This document shows, one piece after another, positions 10,452 through 20,988 of a stretch of 64,000 nucleotides of DNA. Position 1 is the stretch's first letter. The number at the start of each line of letters is the position of its first letter. The stretch comes from Fragilariopsis cylindrus CCMP1102 (lineage: Eukaryota > Bacillariophyta > Bacillariophyceae > Bacillariales > Bacillariaceae): NCBI GenBank assembly GCA_900095095.1, contig FMBT01000079.1, positions 1 to 64,000 on the forward strand, written 5' to 3'. The notes beneath the pieces were generated by a model. That model searched no databases and had not been told where the DNA came from. It saw only the letters and a program-made list of their open reading frames with translations. The position numbers and the translations under genes were made by a program.

Positions 10452-11681
10452 GGATAATGCTGATTTTCTATTCGGAGATAATATGAATGTGACAAATTCG
10501 ATCATTCGATTAAACGGCCCACTCATGGGTGCCAGGTCAATAACGATACGAGAACCGTTTTTTGTAATTTTGAGAATTTGCGTATCGACACCGAGCTTAT
10601 CAAGATGGTTGCTTTAGGTGGAGAAGATTTATCAACCGTAATGGGAAGAACCGAAGAGACTGAGTTCCCTATATATCAGCGAGGTGCATTTTCTACATCT
10701 ACTAAACCCAATTATGATGTCCCTACCGAATTTCGATCAGGTTTGCATTATGTAGAGAACGTGTTGAATTCTCTTCGTTATCCCTCACCCCAAAACAAGT
10801 ATAAGATTGACTTAACTTGTAAAAACACATACCCAGGAACAACTCTCTTTATCACACGTTATGAATATGTTAATCTCTATCATACTATTACCGATTGGTG
10901 GAACGCCTTTTCCGTACTGCCTAGGACAAAATATAATTTTCTCCGTAATGAAGGTATTTCAAAACCCGATCGAGTTGTCTTTTTAGATGGACACGCACAG
11001 GGTTTATTGGACTCAACGTGGCATGCGCTCTTTGGCAAGTACCATTATATTAAACATATTGGTGGTGTTTACGATGGAGGGATATGTTTTGAGCGAGCTA
11101 TATTTATTCCCCCTGGATATCAATCACCACTCTTCAACGCAAAACAAAACGTTAATCGATGTCCAAACCGTGAGATGGCAGCTTCATTTTCAAACTTTGT
11201 CTTGGAACAATATGATTTGCTACGACAAACGGAAGTTATTCGGGGTAATGTTGTTCTGATAGATCGACAACCGTTCGTTTCTCATCCAAGGAGTGATCCG
11301 AAAAATCTCGCTCGGCAAGTTACAAAGTCTGAGTTGAATGATCTAAAGGAAAAATTGAATAATATTCCAGACGTTACAGTCAATTTGGTCCGACTTGAAA
11401 CTATGACATTCGCGGAACAATTAAAATTGATCCGACAAACTCACATTCTAATTGGGATGCATGGGGCAGCCCTGTCGTATCTTATGTTTATGGATGAGAC
11501 CAAATCACACATTATTGAATTTCAAAGGGATGATCAAGACTTTTTTGATTATATGAGTAAATGGAAGGGTATCGATTACGAACTAGTAGGCCTCGAATGG
11601 ACCGACGATGAATCTAGTACCTTGTCATTCAACGCAATTCAGGACATCACTCAACTGGTCAAAAAGTATATGAGTCGTTGA
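10120..11681 (+). CDS. GT61-family (DUF563) glycosyltransferase, type II membrane
   Basis: An N-terminal basic tail with an Arg run is followed by a membrane anchor at about residues 40-58 and a stem with an AAT-encoded Asn run. The catalytic region from about 10563 has GT61 hallmarks: a C-x-F-x-N-L entry motif, E-Y-V-N-L-Y-H-T-I-T-D-W-W-N, N-V-V-L-I-D-R-Q, E-Q-L-K-L-I-R-Q-T and I-L-I-G-M-H-G-A-A-L-S. GT61 enzymes add xylose, arabinose or O-GlcNAc to glycans in the ER or Golgi. The two halves lie in different frames. They join if one T is missing from the six-T run at about 10558-10563, which restores the C-x-F-x-N-L motif, so a homopolymer indel is likely. The acceptor is unknown. Confidence 0.85.
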
Positions 11682-12330
11682 GTGAGTCGATGACACTTAT
11701 ATTGCATGCATGGTGTTGGTTGGAGTAAAAAGACTTGATAATATTATGCACAGTGCTTGCGTATGTTTGCACCTTGATCAAAAACCTAACTCCACACAAA
11801 TAATCTGTACCTATAGAATATATAAATATAATATATTTTGCGCCGGCCTAGGTTCAGTTGCATACATACAACAGTACTACGGAAAGTAAAAAGAAACGAG
11901 ACAATACAGTATATAATACAGTGTCAGTGTTTGTACCGTGTAACTGCTTGATCTGATGATGGAGCTGATGATGTTTAGCATGTTGCTATGATGGCTTTAT
12001 TAATTTCATACTATTATTTTGAATAAGAACTATAAGAATAATAATAATAATATGCCAACATCTATCTGTCAGTCAGTGTTCAGTTACGAGTATTACTACG
12101 GCGTAGTACTTGTATGGCATAAAAAGAAATGTATCCACGCGGCGCGCGCAGGCGTGGATAATTTCCGCGCCAATTTTTTTTACAGATTTAAAATTATGAT
12201 ACAAAATCAAACTACAGAAGTATTATATCATCAACCACAAACCATCAACTGAATGGCATATGGCATGAATGATCGAATGCAATCATCGAGAAGCTAAAAG
12301 TATCAAATACAATACGTATAGGGTTGTACG
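11682..12330. other. Intergenic region upstream of the first S1 protease gene
   Basis: 649 bp holding a TATATAAATATAATATATT tract near 11818, a G+C-rich hairpin at 12132-12160 and an E2F-like site next to it. No gene recognised. Confidence 0.5.
12132..12160. promoter_or_regulatory. Perfect 9-bp inverted repeat (hairpin/operator-like)
   Basis: TATCCACGC and its exact complement GCGTGGATA flank an 11-nt CpG-rich loop. Two bases downstream is TTTCCGCGCCAA (12162-12173), an E2F-like motif. The pair lies about 170-200 bp before the protease start codon. Confidence 0.4.
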
Positions 12331-15233
12331 ATGACTATCCCCGAAACGTTAATTCGGCGGCTGCGAACAAGAATAAGGGTTCTTCCTTCAGGAACGATAT
12401 TATTACTTTTCCTAATATTTTTCAGTAGGCGATCGGTGGATGCTCGTCTAAAAGCAACGAGGGTAGTATCAGCAGTAGCAGCAGCAGAACTAGATCGTCC
12501 CAAAAACGAGCCATCAACAAGAATCGTGGGTGGCTCAAAAGTTCAAAACAACACTACATGTCCCTTTTTTGTAAACCTTGGTGCTTGCGCCGGAGTATTA
12601 ATCCACGGGGATATCGTTCTAACCGCGGCACATGTAAGTTTGTGTGTCCAAGCATAATACAAACACATACGTTTCATTATTTATCTGGTTACAGTTTTGT
12701 CATATCTCTTGTTGTCTCATACCCTCACGTGAATGAAATTAAAATATTCTAAATAAATAATCAAAAAAATTGTCGAAATCGAATTTATTATTCAACTTAG
12801 TGGTAAGAGTTTCGATGGTCAGACAAAGATAAATTATCACTGTTTTATTGTATTCTACTTATTTACTAACGTCACTATCATTTTCACTATTTTTCCGATA
12901 GTACTATTACTATAGGAAGTCTAGCTCAAGTGGGTGCTTTAGAACGAGGATCTTCAAATGATGGTTCGGTTTATGTCCAGATTATCGAAGAAATTACTCA
13001 CCCTAATTATGATAGCCGAACCGATGAATACGATTTTCGTATATTAAATTGAATGCATGGGTAGATAAGCCGGTGGTTCCCTTGAATGGAGATCCGAATA
13101 TCCCTGGAAATAATGATAACGAAATGATCGTCATTGGCATGGGAAGAACACAAGAAGATGGTAATGTTTCGAAAACCTTACTAAGTACAGAAATACAAGA
13201 AGTAGACTCCGTGACATGCCAAAAATTATATCCCGAATATCTGGTCAATGAAAGGGTCGTAATTTGTGCGGCGGGGAAGGCAAAGATAGGTACGTAAAAT
13301 ATTTCTCTTCAATCATTGTGATTGAATACTGTAAAGAAGTGATGCCTACTCAAAAAAATAGCATTGTGTCGAATTTTCGCAGTACATATATATAACTCAA
13401 CGTTATCCTCTAAACACTTCATTTTTACCATAACAGTTGCGATGGCGACTCTGCAGCTCCTCTTTTATCAAGCGAGGGAGATGTGCTTCTTGGTCTAGTA
13501 TCATGGGTAAGTAATGCACTAGTTTTGTCATTAGAAAGAATTATGGTGGGGAATGATACATTCTTCCATATCCTGATCTCATCGACTCATACTCATATTA
13601 TATTATACTTATTTTTTATAGGGCTTAGGATGTGCTAGAAAGGATCGACCCGGTGTATACGCACGAATTTCTACCGGCTACGAATGGATTCGAAGATCTA
13701 TTTGTGTTATGTCGGAACAACCACCACAATTGTTCTGTGAACCATCAAAGCTTGTTCAAGGTTGGATAGAAAAGGTAAGGGTGGATGTTGAATATACATT
13801 CGTAAAACCACAAGGTTTTTTAGCTAATGAAGATTCGTTTTTTCATAATGGCGATGAACAGCTTGGACGACTAGAAAGCACATTATATCCATCTTCTGCC
13901 CCTTATTTAACTCTGAGTGTGAACCCAATAGATGATCCAACACATATGCCTAGTCCTACAACAATGAAGCCTTCATCATCGCCTACTGCTCCAGAGACGA
14001 TTTCTCCCTCGACATGGCCTTCTGTATCACCCAGTCAAACTCCAACGGATACTTCTAGCACTGTGCTAACCGTCAATCTAACACCTGTGCCTACAACACT
14101 GCAACCTACTCTTGGTCTGTCAGAAAGTCCAACTATCATCAAAAGTCTTCTGCCGTCACTATCAAAATCTTCCATACCGTCAGAATCATTAAGTCAAACT
14201 CCAACAGATACTTCAAGCACTGTGCCAACCGTCTATGCAACGCCTTTGCCTACAACGCTACAACCTACTCTCCATCCATCGGAAAGTCCAGCGATCACTC
14301 AAAGTTTTGTTCCTTCTCTATCAAAATCTTCTGTACCATCAAAATTATCAAGTCAAACTCCAACGGATACTTCTAGCACTGTGCCAACACGCGATCCAAC
14401 GCCTTTGCGTACAACATTACAACCCACTCTCAGCCCGTCAGAAAGGCCAAGCCATGTTCCTTCCATGGCTCCTATCATACCACAACTGCGTCTCAATCCA
14501 ACGTATTCACCTACTTCGTCTCCTATGGACTCTCCCACGGACTCTCCCACGACATCGATTCCATCAACAACGACTGCAGGAACTACGGACTCACCTACCG
14601 TATCACCAACGAACATTGACACTGAATCTCTTACTTTTTCTTCCACCAAGTCCCCTAGTAGGCGACCAACAAACGAACCAACTCGACGTCCAGCTCCTTC
14701 ACCAACGCGAAGACCGTCGCCAACACCTTACCCAACAAAAGAAATAAGCGTACCATTGTCAGATGTCACTCCGGGGATTAACGTTCAGGATAGAGCATCC
14801 ATATGGGTCCCAGTTGAAGTTTATGTCAGGGTTCCTCCAGGTGAAAATCCATTTGAAGTGGGGTGGGAACTTATGCAAGGACAGACAATCGTAAAACGGG
14901 TCAAATTTGGATCATATAGTATGCCAAATATGTATTATGAGCTTGTTCATGTGAAATTGGATGATACGTTCACTTTTTTCATGGATATGAAGAACCAACA
15001 GTATGGAAGAGGTGAGTCGGACTAATATTTTGGTGTTGTCAGTGAACCAATGCAAGCCCTTTTCATAAATGCTCTCTTGTTTGCAATCACTCACTTAACT
15101 TTGTGTTCATTTTTTAGTACGTTATAAAATATATGCCTGGTTGAATGGAAGATGGCGCTACCTAGGTGGGGATAGAAATGACAGAAGGGGACAACTTTAC
15201 GAATTTCCACGTATACAGAAATTCTCTGTTTGA
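12331..15233 (+). CDS. S1 (trypsin-like) protease homologue with P/T/S stalk; altered active-site loop
   Basis: Five exons: about 12331-12633, 12902-13289, 13437-13506, 13622-15011 and 15118-15233. Features are a signal anchor, activation site R-I-V-G-G, L-T-A-A-H (catalytic His), D-E-Y-D-F (catalytic Asp), and G-D-S-A-A-P where active enzymes have G-D-S-G-G-P. A Ser/Thr/Pro stalk with three 53-residue repeats (14033-14500) and a beta-rich C-terminal module follow. Introns after A-A-H and inside the Ser loop match the gene at 45765-47381. Frame problems occur at the start of exon 2, at about 13048 (one A seems missing, otherwise R-I-L-K-L-N) and at the exon 2/3 junction. With the Gly-Gly to Ala-Ala change in the oxyanion region, this member may be decaying or catalytically weak. 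It is secreted by its signal; its target is unknown. Confidence 0.7.
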
Positions 15234-16193
15234 TCCTAGATTCATAATATCCTCTCGTGATGTTCAGAACGACATGTGATCATCTAAAAAGCGACCGAGA
15301 AGCGATTCAAACCGATTATATTTGAATTATGTATCGAATGTCACCGATTATTTTTGAATGTGTATCGAAAGTCGCTTATAAAGAAACTGCTTCTAATCAA
15401 GATATCACAAATCCCGCCTCTACGCTACGCTACTCAATCAATCAATGGATAATAAATACCGCAGTAGCCATAAATGTTTTTCTTTTTTTTTCTTGTCTTA
15501 ATTTACGTGCTAGTAGTAGTAGTAGTAGCGCATCGAAATAAAACGATGCATAGACGACATAGAAGCGTCTCTGCGAGCTAGTCCTGATAGAGTACAGTAG
15601 AAACAATTTACAAAATAGGAGATGCAACTCAATCAAAGAATGAAATGTACTGTAGTAGTAATTTTTTGGACGAAAGCGGTCGAAGCAGCAAGCTTTCTCT
15701 CTTTCTCTCCGGTTGTTTACTGTAGACTATTTTTAATCGTGGAAGTCTGTCCTTCGTTGAAGGTTTCCAGAAAAAGCACGCTTCCATTCAATAATGTTCA
15801 GTCAAGCACATGATATAGAACTGAATGATGTTAAATGGAATTTCGTCGTGATTCGCCGTATATCATATATTAGCACGGGGAGATTTTTTAAGATTCATGT
15901 GCTGAACGGAATAAACTTCCTAAAATCCGTCGTCTCATTTATTAATTCGACCTAAGTACTGTACGGTGCGGTAGATTATGAAAGCACTAAGGTCTCATGA
16001 TTGTAGCACATGATTGATTCCTCATGATCCATGGACCCAGCATTCTAGCGCGAGAAAAAATACCGCTGCATGGACGGTGGACAATAATTCACCAAGCAAC
16101 CGAAAACAACCATTGTTGTCACAAAGATAATCAAATGAATGAACGAATGAACGAATGATTTGATTCTTACATACAGTAGGAGCGATATTAACA
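15234..16193. other. Intergenic region between the two plus-strand S1 protease genes
   Basis: 960 bp containing a small tandem duplication (15311-15342 and 15343-15373, about 31 bp, mildly diverged) and a short TAG-repeat at about 15512-15530. Short open frames here lack recognisable features. Confidence 0.55.
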
Positions 16194-19100
16194 ATGGCGT
16201 CGTCGAAGTTGTGTCGATGGAGAAGGGCATTTGTCTTTTTGTTGGTGCTAGTTTCATTAGAAGGATTCCTATTTGTTTATTCCTCAGGAGAACAAGATGA
16301 TAACTACAGCACATATCGTCAATTATCAGGCTCGTCGTCGTCGTCGTCGTCGCTAAGACACCATCACAATAGAAGGAAAGCTACAAGTACAACATCATCA
16401 TCAACAACCGCTGCAAGAACTCCTCGTATTGTTGGTGGGACCGATACGTCGAATGTTCCGTACTTTATTTTATGGGGTGGATGTGGTGCTACATTGATTC
16501 ATAATGACATTGCCTTAAGTGCAGCACATTGTTCGGAACGTGATAATGCACACGTGGGACCAAAAAATAGATCAGATACTTCCAATTGGACCCGTGTCGA
16601 TAAAGTTCGGAAACATCCACAGTATAATTCAGAAAGTTACGATTATGACTTTGCAGTATTAAAATTAAAGGGTTGGTTCCAACAGGATACGGTCAAATTG
16701 AATGTTGATGAAGAATCACCCCAACCTGGTGAATCCTTACAGATATTAGGATTTGGTGGACAATCACAAACACTGAAACAGGGACGTGTTGATTGTATCA
16801 GTCCATCGATTTGTGCCGAACAATGGTTACGAGCAGGATATTTCATTGATGAAGAGGCTGCTATCTGTGCAAAAGCTGAGGATGGTGTCGATGCGTGTAC
16901 TGGTGATAGTGGTGGTCCATTATTACTGGAGGGTTCATCAGTACAGGTGGGCGTAATTTCGAGCGGGTCAGGATGCGATGGGCGCCTACCGACGGTATAT
17001 TCTCGTGTTAGTGCTGGTCAAGATTGGATTACACAACAAATATGTGAATTATCAGATTTTCCACCAAAATTTTGCCGAAAATTCAATAGTGGACCGGGTC
17101 GAGATGAAACAAGAATACGAGTTGACGTCAATCTCGATGAATTTCCAGAAGATATCCGATGGATGATAACAGAATCATATAGTGGCGAGACTGTAGCTAC
17201 TAGTGGTGGGAACTTCGAGGTACCAAATAGTCTGGAGTCTAAATTTGTTGATCTACCTGATGATAAAAATTACATTTTCACGATTGAGGATGTTGGTGGG
17301 TTTGGGGATGGTCTTGGAAATGATGGAAGGTACAAAGTTGTTACAGTGAACAACGATGGCAACGATGATAATACTTTAGTTTCGGGTGGAGGTAACCTTC
17401 AAGATTCTGAATCAACAACATTTTCAATTGGTAACGCACCGAATCCAACATTTGATCCAACTCCACTACCTACACCCAATCCAGTAAATGAAGCTGCTGC
17501 TGCTGGGTTTCCATCCCTTAATAGACCGATTGTTACACAAAACAATAATGATCCGAACCAGATCAACCAATCAGCATTATACTCTACTCCAAACTGGATG
17601 GTTCCAATAATGAACCGTCCTGCTTTACTACCGACGATGAATCCAACTCAAAGTTTAGTGATATCGACTACTACGAATACTCGCAATCCTAGTAAAAAGC
17701 CAACGAAACTACCCTCAACAAAAAGGCCAACTAAAAGACCGACTAAGACTAATAGTCCTATGTTATCGACGTCTCAGCCTAGTAAAAAGCCAACGAAACT
17801 ACCCTCAACAAAAAGGCCAACTAAAAGACCGACTAAGACTAATAGTCCTAGTGTTTCATCTCGACCTAGTGTGTCTGCTATACCATCGTATTTCCCAACC
17901 AATGATCCGTCTACCAAAAAAGAGACCGATGAGCCTACACTTAACTTATCATCAAAGCCAACAAATAATAAGAAAACACCATCGCCGACAACAAAGCCAA
18001 CAAATAATAAGAAAACACCATTGCCAACACCAGTTCCAACGCTGTTGCCAACAATATCACCAACAAAAGTAGAATCAAGTGAACCAACTCGAAAACCAAC
18101 GATAACACCAACTGACACACCTACTTCTTCTCCAACTAACGACCCAACAAGAAGACCTACTTCATCTCCCACAAAGGAACCAACGGAGTCACCGACAAAA
18201 GCAACAACAGCTCTTCCTACAAAGAAACCAACCGAATCTCCTACAAAAGCAGCAACGGATTCACCAACCGAGGGACCAACAATAGAACCGACGCCTGAAC
18301 CAACTCCTGAACCAATTGAGGTACAAATATTGGTAAATGCAGGACTTGAAGGTTTTGTATTTGACGATGACGATGATGGAAGGTTGCTTCATAAGATCGA
18401 CGAAGATACTGTAACGAATGTCCCAACAACAGTAGAACCAAGTCCTGCGCCTTCTGAGAATTTCGTTACACCGCAACCTACTACTTTCATTGCAACAGAA
18501 ATACAGACTCCCGTTCCTACTACACCACAACCTACTCGATCTACATCTGCCCCCACCATAAGTCCAACTACATCAAGACCAAATACACAAAGACCATCTA
18601 CATCTGGTCCCACGATTAGTCCAACAACAGTAGAACCTACTGTCAGTCAAACAACAGAAAGACCCAGCCCTGAACCGAGTCCTTCTGAGAATTTCGCTAC
18701 ACCGCAACCTACTATTTTCAGTGCAACAGAAATACAGACTCCCGCTCCTACTACACCACAACCTACACGATCTACATCTGCCCCCACCATAAGTCCAACT
18801 ACACCAAGACCCTCTACATCTACCCCCACGATTAGTCCAACAACGGTAGAACCTACTGTCAGTCAAACAACAAAAAGACCCAGCCCTGAACCGAGTTCCA
18901 TGGATTCATTGCAACCAACTTCTGGACCAACAACAATAGTAAATGAAGAGACATCTAAACCTATTGAAACCTTGACGCCAACATTTATTCCTACTAGTAG
19001 TAACACAGCTAAACCAAGTGATGAGCCTAAAATTTCCTATATGGCATTTGTGAGTGTGAATATATCGAACGATCCAGAACAAGTAAGTTGGAGGATAATC

Positions 19101-19355
19101 GATGCAGTAACAAAAGAACAACTTTTTGGGTATTCTGCTGGTATGTACAATCAGAATATGACTTATTCAAACATTTTCAACATTCAAACGGGTGAATGGC
19201 AATTACAGCTTTTTCGTGAATCATTAGCTGCAGATGTAACGGCTGAAATTGGTATCTTAAACATAGTTACTGCAATGATCGATCCAGTTGGTAAGTTGAG
19301 CCTTGTACCGGGTACCTCTGCAACGACAGCGACTACTACAATTCAATTAGACTAA
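16194..19355 (+). CDS. Intronless secreted trypsin-like serine protease with long P/T/S stalk
   Basis: 1053 residues in one uninterrupted exon. Signal peptide at about 1-30, Ser/His/Arg propeptide, activation cleavage at R78-I-V-G-G, catalytic His112 (S-A-A-H-C), Asp in Y-D-Y-D-F-A-V-L, and Ser in D-A-C-T-G-D-S-G-G-P. The Asp six residues before the Ser predicts cleavage after Lys/Arg. A beta-rich module follows (D-E-F-P-E-D-I-R-W, F-T-I-E-D-V-G-G-F-G-D-G). Then comes a stalk of roughly 550 residues of P-T-x-x-P-T repeats, with recent internal duplications, and a second diverged copy of the module at the end (P-E-Q-V-S-W-R-I). This is the only intact, intronless member of the four family genes here. 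Likely role: extracellular or cell-wall-associated proteolysis (inference). Confidence 0.9.
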   Translation: MASSKLCRWRRAFVFLLVLVSLEGFLFVYSSGEQDDNYSTYRQLSGSSSSSSSLRHHHNRRKATSTTSSSTTAARTPRIVGGTDTSNVPYFILWGGCGATLIHNDIALSAAHCSERDNAHVGPKNRSDTSNWTRVDKVRKHPQYNSESYDYDFAVLKLKGWFQQDTVKLNVDEESPQPGESLQILGFGGQSQTLKQGRVDCISPSICAEQWLRAGYFIDEEAAICAKAEDGVDACTGDSGGPLLLEGSSVQVGVISSGSGCDGRLPTVYSRVSAGQDWITQQICELSDFPPKFCRKFNSGPGRDETRIRVDVNLDEFPEDIRWMITESYSGETVATSGGNFEVPNSLESKFVDLPDDKNYIFTIEDVGGFGDGLGNDGRYKVVTVNNDGNDDNTLVSGGGNLQDSESTTFSIGNAPNPTFDPTPLPTPNPVNEAAAAGFPSLNRPIVTQNNNDPNQINQSALYSTPNWMVPIMNRPALLPTMNPTQSLVISTTTNTRNPSKKPTKLPSTKRPTKRPTKTNSPMLSTSQPSKKPTKLPSTKRPTKRPTKTNSPSVSSRPSVSAIPSYFPTNDPSTKKETDEPTLNLSSKPTNNKKTPSPTTKPTNNKKTPLPTPVPTLLPTISPTKVESSEPTRKPTITPTDTPTSSPTNDPTRRPTSSPTKEPTESPTKATTALPTKKPTESPTKAATDSPTEGPTIEPTPEPTPEPIEVQILVNAGLEGFVFDDDDDGRLLHKIDEDTVTNVPTTVEPSPAPSENFVTPQPTTFIATEIQTPVPTTPQPTRSTSAPTISPTTSRPNTQRPSTSGPTISPTTVEPTVSQTTERPSPEPSPSENFATPQPTIFSATEIQTPAPTTPQPTRSTSAPTISPTTPRPSTSTPTISPTTVEPTVSQTTKRPSPEPSSMDSLQPTSGPTTIVNEETSKPIETLTPTFIPTSSNTAKPSDEPKISYMAFVSVNISNDPEQVSWRIIDAVTKEQLFGYSAGMYNQNMTYSNIFNIQTGEWQLQLFRESLAADVTAEIGILNIVTAMIDPVGKLSLVPGTSATTATTTIQLD
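17691..17850 (+). repeat. 90-bp-spaced direct repeat in the stalk
   Basis: A block of about 69 bp starting at 17691 recurs identically from 17781, encoding the K-K-P-T-K-L-P-S-T-K-R-P-T type repeat twice. The identity at DNA level shows a recent duplication. Confidence 0.85.
18457..18815 (+). repeat. About 231-bp-spaced direct repeat in the stalk
   Basis: A block of about 125 bp beginning GAGAATTTCG at about 18457 recurs with few changes from about 18688. Both encode E-N-F-[VA]-T-P-Q-P-T followed by the same P/T-rich text. Confidence 0.8.
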
Positions 19356-19878
19356 AACAAATGATAATGTAATATTGAAAAAGTACAATATACGGCATTG
19401 ATGATTTGAAAAACAAAATTTAATTTATTACGATGGTGGGTTGCTTTATAAGAACCAATATTGACTAGCTAAAGGGAAATGGCTGCCTATTGCAATATAA
19501 GAAATAGAATAAAAACTTTTGACACATGCCATATGATGATTTGTCTGCCTCTGAATCATTTGATAAATAGATGCCTCTCAAACTGTGAGCCTCATTGTCA
19601 CAATTCGTGCTTATCATTTAGTACTGTAATGCTTACAATTCCATGCTAATATTTTCTATTGTTTCTGTCGTTAGTAGTTTTCGAAGTGTAGTGTGTGTTG
19701 CTGGAGTCTTACTTCGATTTGAGAAAAGTCTGTCCACCGTACGCACCATTTTCAATAAAATAATACTAAAAAGTTATGCTCGTTGAAATACAATAATCAT
19801 TAATCACAGGACACAGAGACTAACAAAGAAGGCTGATCACCCGCATACTACGAAATATTTCAATACACCACCACCATC
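19356..19878. other. Intergenic spacer
   Basis: 523 bp between plus-strand genes. A/T-rich, with no gene or repeat recognised. Confidence 0.6.
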
Positions 19879-20988
19879 ATGACGAGGATGGTTATTGGTG
19901 GTAACCCATCGCATCAATACTTTGTCATGGCCATAGCAGTAGCGGCATCTGCCACTGCAGCCGCTATCGCATATTGTAAGGCTAATGAACGACGGAAGCA
20001 GCGTTCCATTTTGGATTGGAAAAAGAAACGAGATGAAGAAAGGACTGGTAGAATTCGAGCAGAAGTTAAATTGCGGAATGCCTTATCTCATCTAAAAAAA
20101 CAAAAATTAATAGAAGACAGCAAAAGTAATAACGACAACAAGAACGCCGATCAACACGTCCTTCCGCTCTCAACAATTGGTATCGTTGATGCACCGTATC
20201 CAAAACGTATGGGTACTCCTCGTCAAGGACAACTTGTACCAAGTTCTCGGGGTTGTATCCAATTTGTGAAATCCCTACCACCAGAAATACTTGATGGAAT
20301 TGACGAATATTCACACCTGTGGGTGATTTTTCAATTTCATGAAAACACATCATTGGCTACTAGCAGAAAGACCAAGATTAGACCACCTCGCGGGGGTGGT
20401 TTGAAAGTCGGTCAACTATCGACGCGTTCACCACATCGTCCTAACCCATTGGGATTGTCCCTTGTAACAATAAATCGATGGGATCCTTCAACTCGACGAT
20501 TGTATATAAACGCACTTGATCTTGTTCATGGGACGCCTGTGTACGACGTGAAACCATACGTTCATTGGGATATCCCAAGTGAAGTAAATGTAGTACAGAA
20601 TCCAAATAGTGGTAGTGTTATTGGATTAAAATTACCACATTGGGTAGAAAATAAGGACGATGTTCTGACTAGTGTCGTCTTCGAAGAAGAAGCGGAAGAG
20701 TCACTTGAACGAATTGTTCGGTACGATCGTTTAAGTCCATTGTTGTATCCCAGTAAGGATCCGACTTCGTTTGAGGCCGCAAAGCAAACACTAATAGAAA
20801 TTTTATCTCAGGATCCAAGATCATCTCATCGAGGACTTGCGAAAAATCAACGGGGGAGTGTTGGTAAAGACGATGTCTATCGACTTACATTCGGTAAGGT
20901 TATAGTTGAATTTATAGTTACAAGAGAAGCAGGCGCCATTGTCAAGAATGTAGTAGAGGCACCGCCACCGTCGTTGTTACCTGAGTAA
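19879..20988 (+). CDS. TRMO: TrmO-type tRNA N6-methyltransferase (UPF0066/TsaA fold)
   Basis: 369 residues. Residues about 95-250 are the TrmO beta-barrel: I-G-I-V-D-A-P-Y-P-K-R-M-G-T-P-R-Q-G, E-Y-S-H-L-W-V-I-F-x-F-H, R-P-P-R-G-G-G, then the invariant S-T-R-S-P-H-R-P-N-P-L-G-L-S block and L-D-L-V-H-G-T-P-V-Y-D-V-K-P-Y. The enzyme uses S-adenosylmethionine to methylate N6 of t6A37 in threonine tRNAs. A hydrophobic segment at residues about 14-32 followed by basic residues could be a membrane anchor or targeting signal. A C-terminal extension of about 100 residues matches the extra domain seen in longer TrmO proteins. Single exon; the start is the first ATG. Confidence 0.93.
   Translation: MTRMVIGGNPSHQYFVMAIAVAASATAAAIAYCKANERRKQRSILDWKKKRDEERTGRIRAEVKLRNALSHLKKQKLIEDSKSNNDNKNADQHVLPLSTIGIVDAPYPKRMGTPRQGQLVPSSRGCIQFVKSLPPEILDGIDEYSHLWVIFQFHENTSLATSRKTKIRPPRGGGLKVGQLSTRSPHRPNPLGLSLVTINRWDPSTRRLYINALDLVHGTPVYDVKPYVHWDIPSEVNVVQNPNSGSVIGLKLPHWVENKDDVLTSVVFEEEAEESLERIVRYDRLSPLLYPSKDPTSFEAAKQTLIEILSQDPRSSHRGLAKNQRGSVGKDDVYRLTFGKVIVEFIVTREAGAIVKNVVEAPPPSLLPE

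Noticed and set aside
10489-10574. Frame-restoring 86-nt GT-AG intron in the GT61 gene
   Set aside because: It would fix the frame but removes the conserved C-x-F-x-N-L entry motif, and its donor GTGACA is weak. A one-base homopolymer difference explains the data better.
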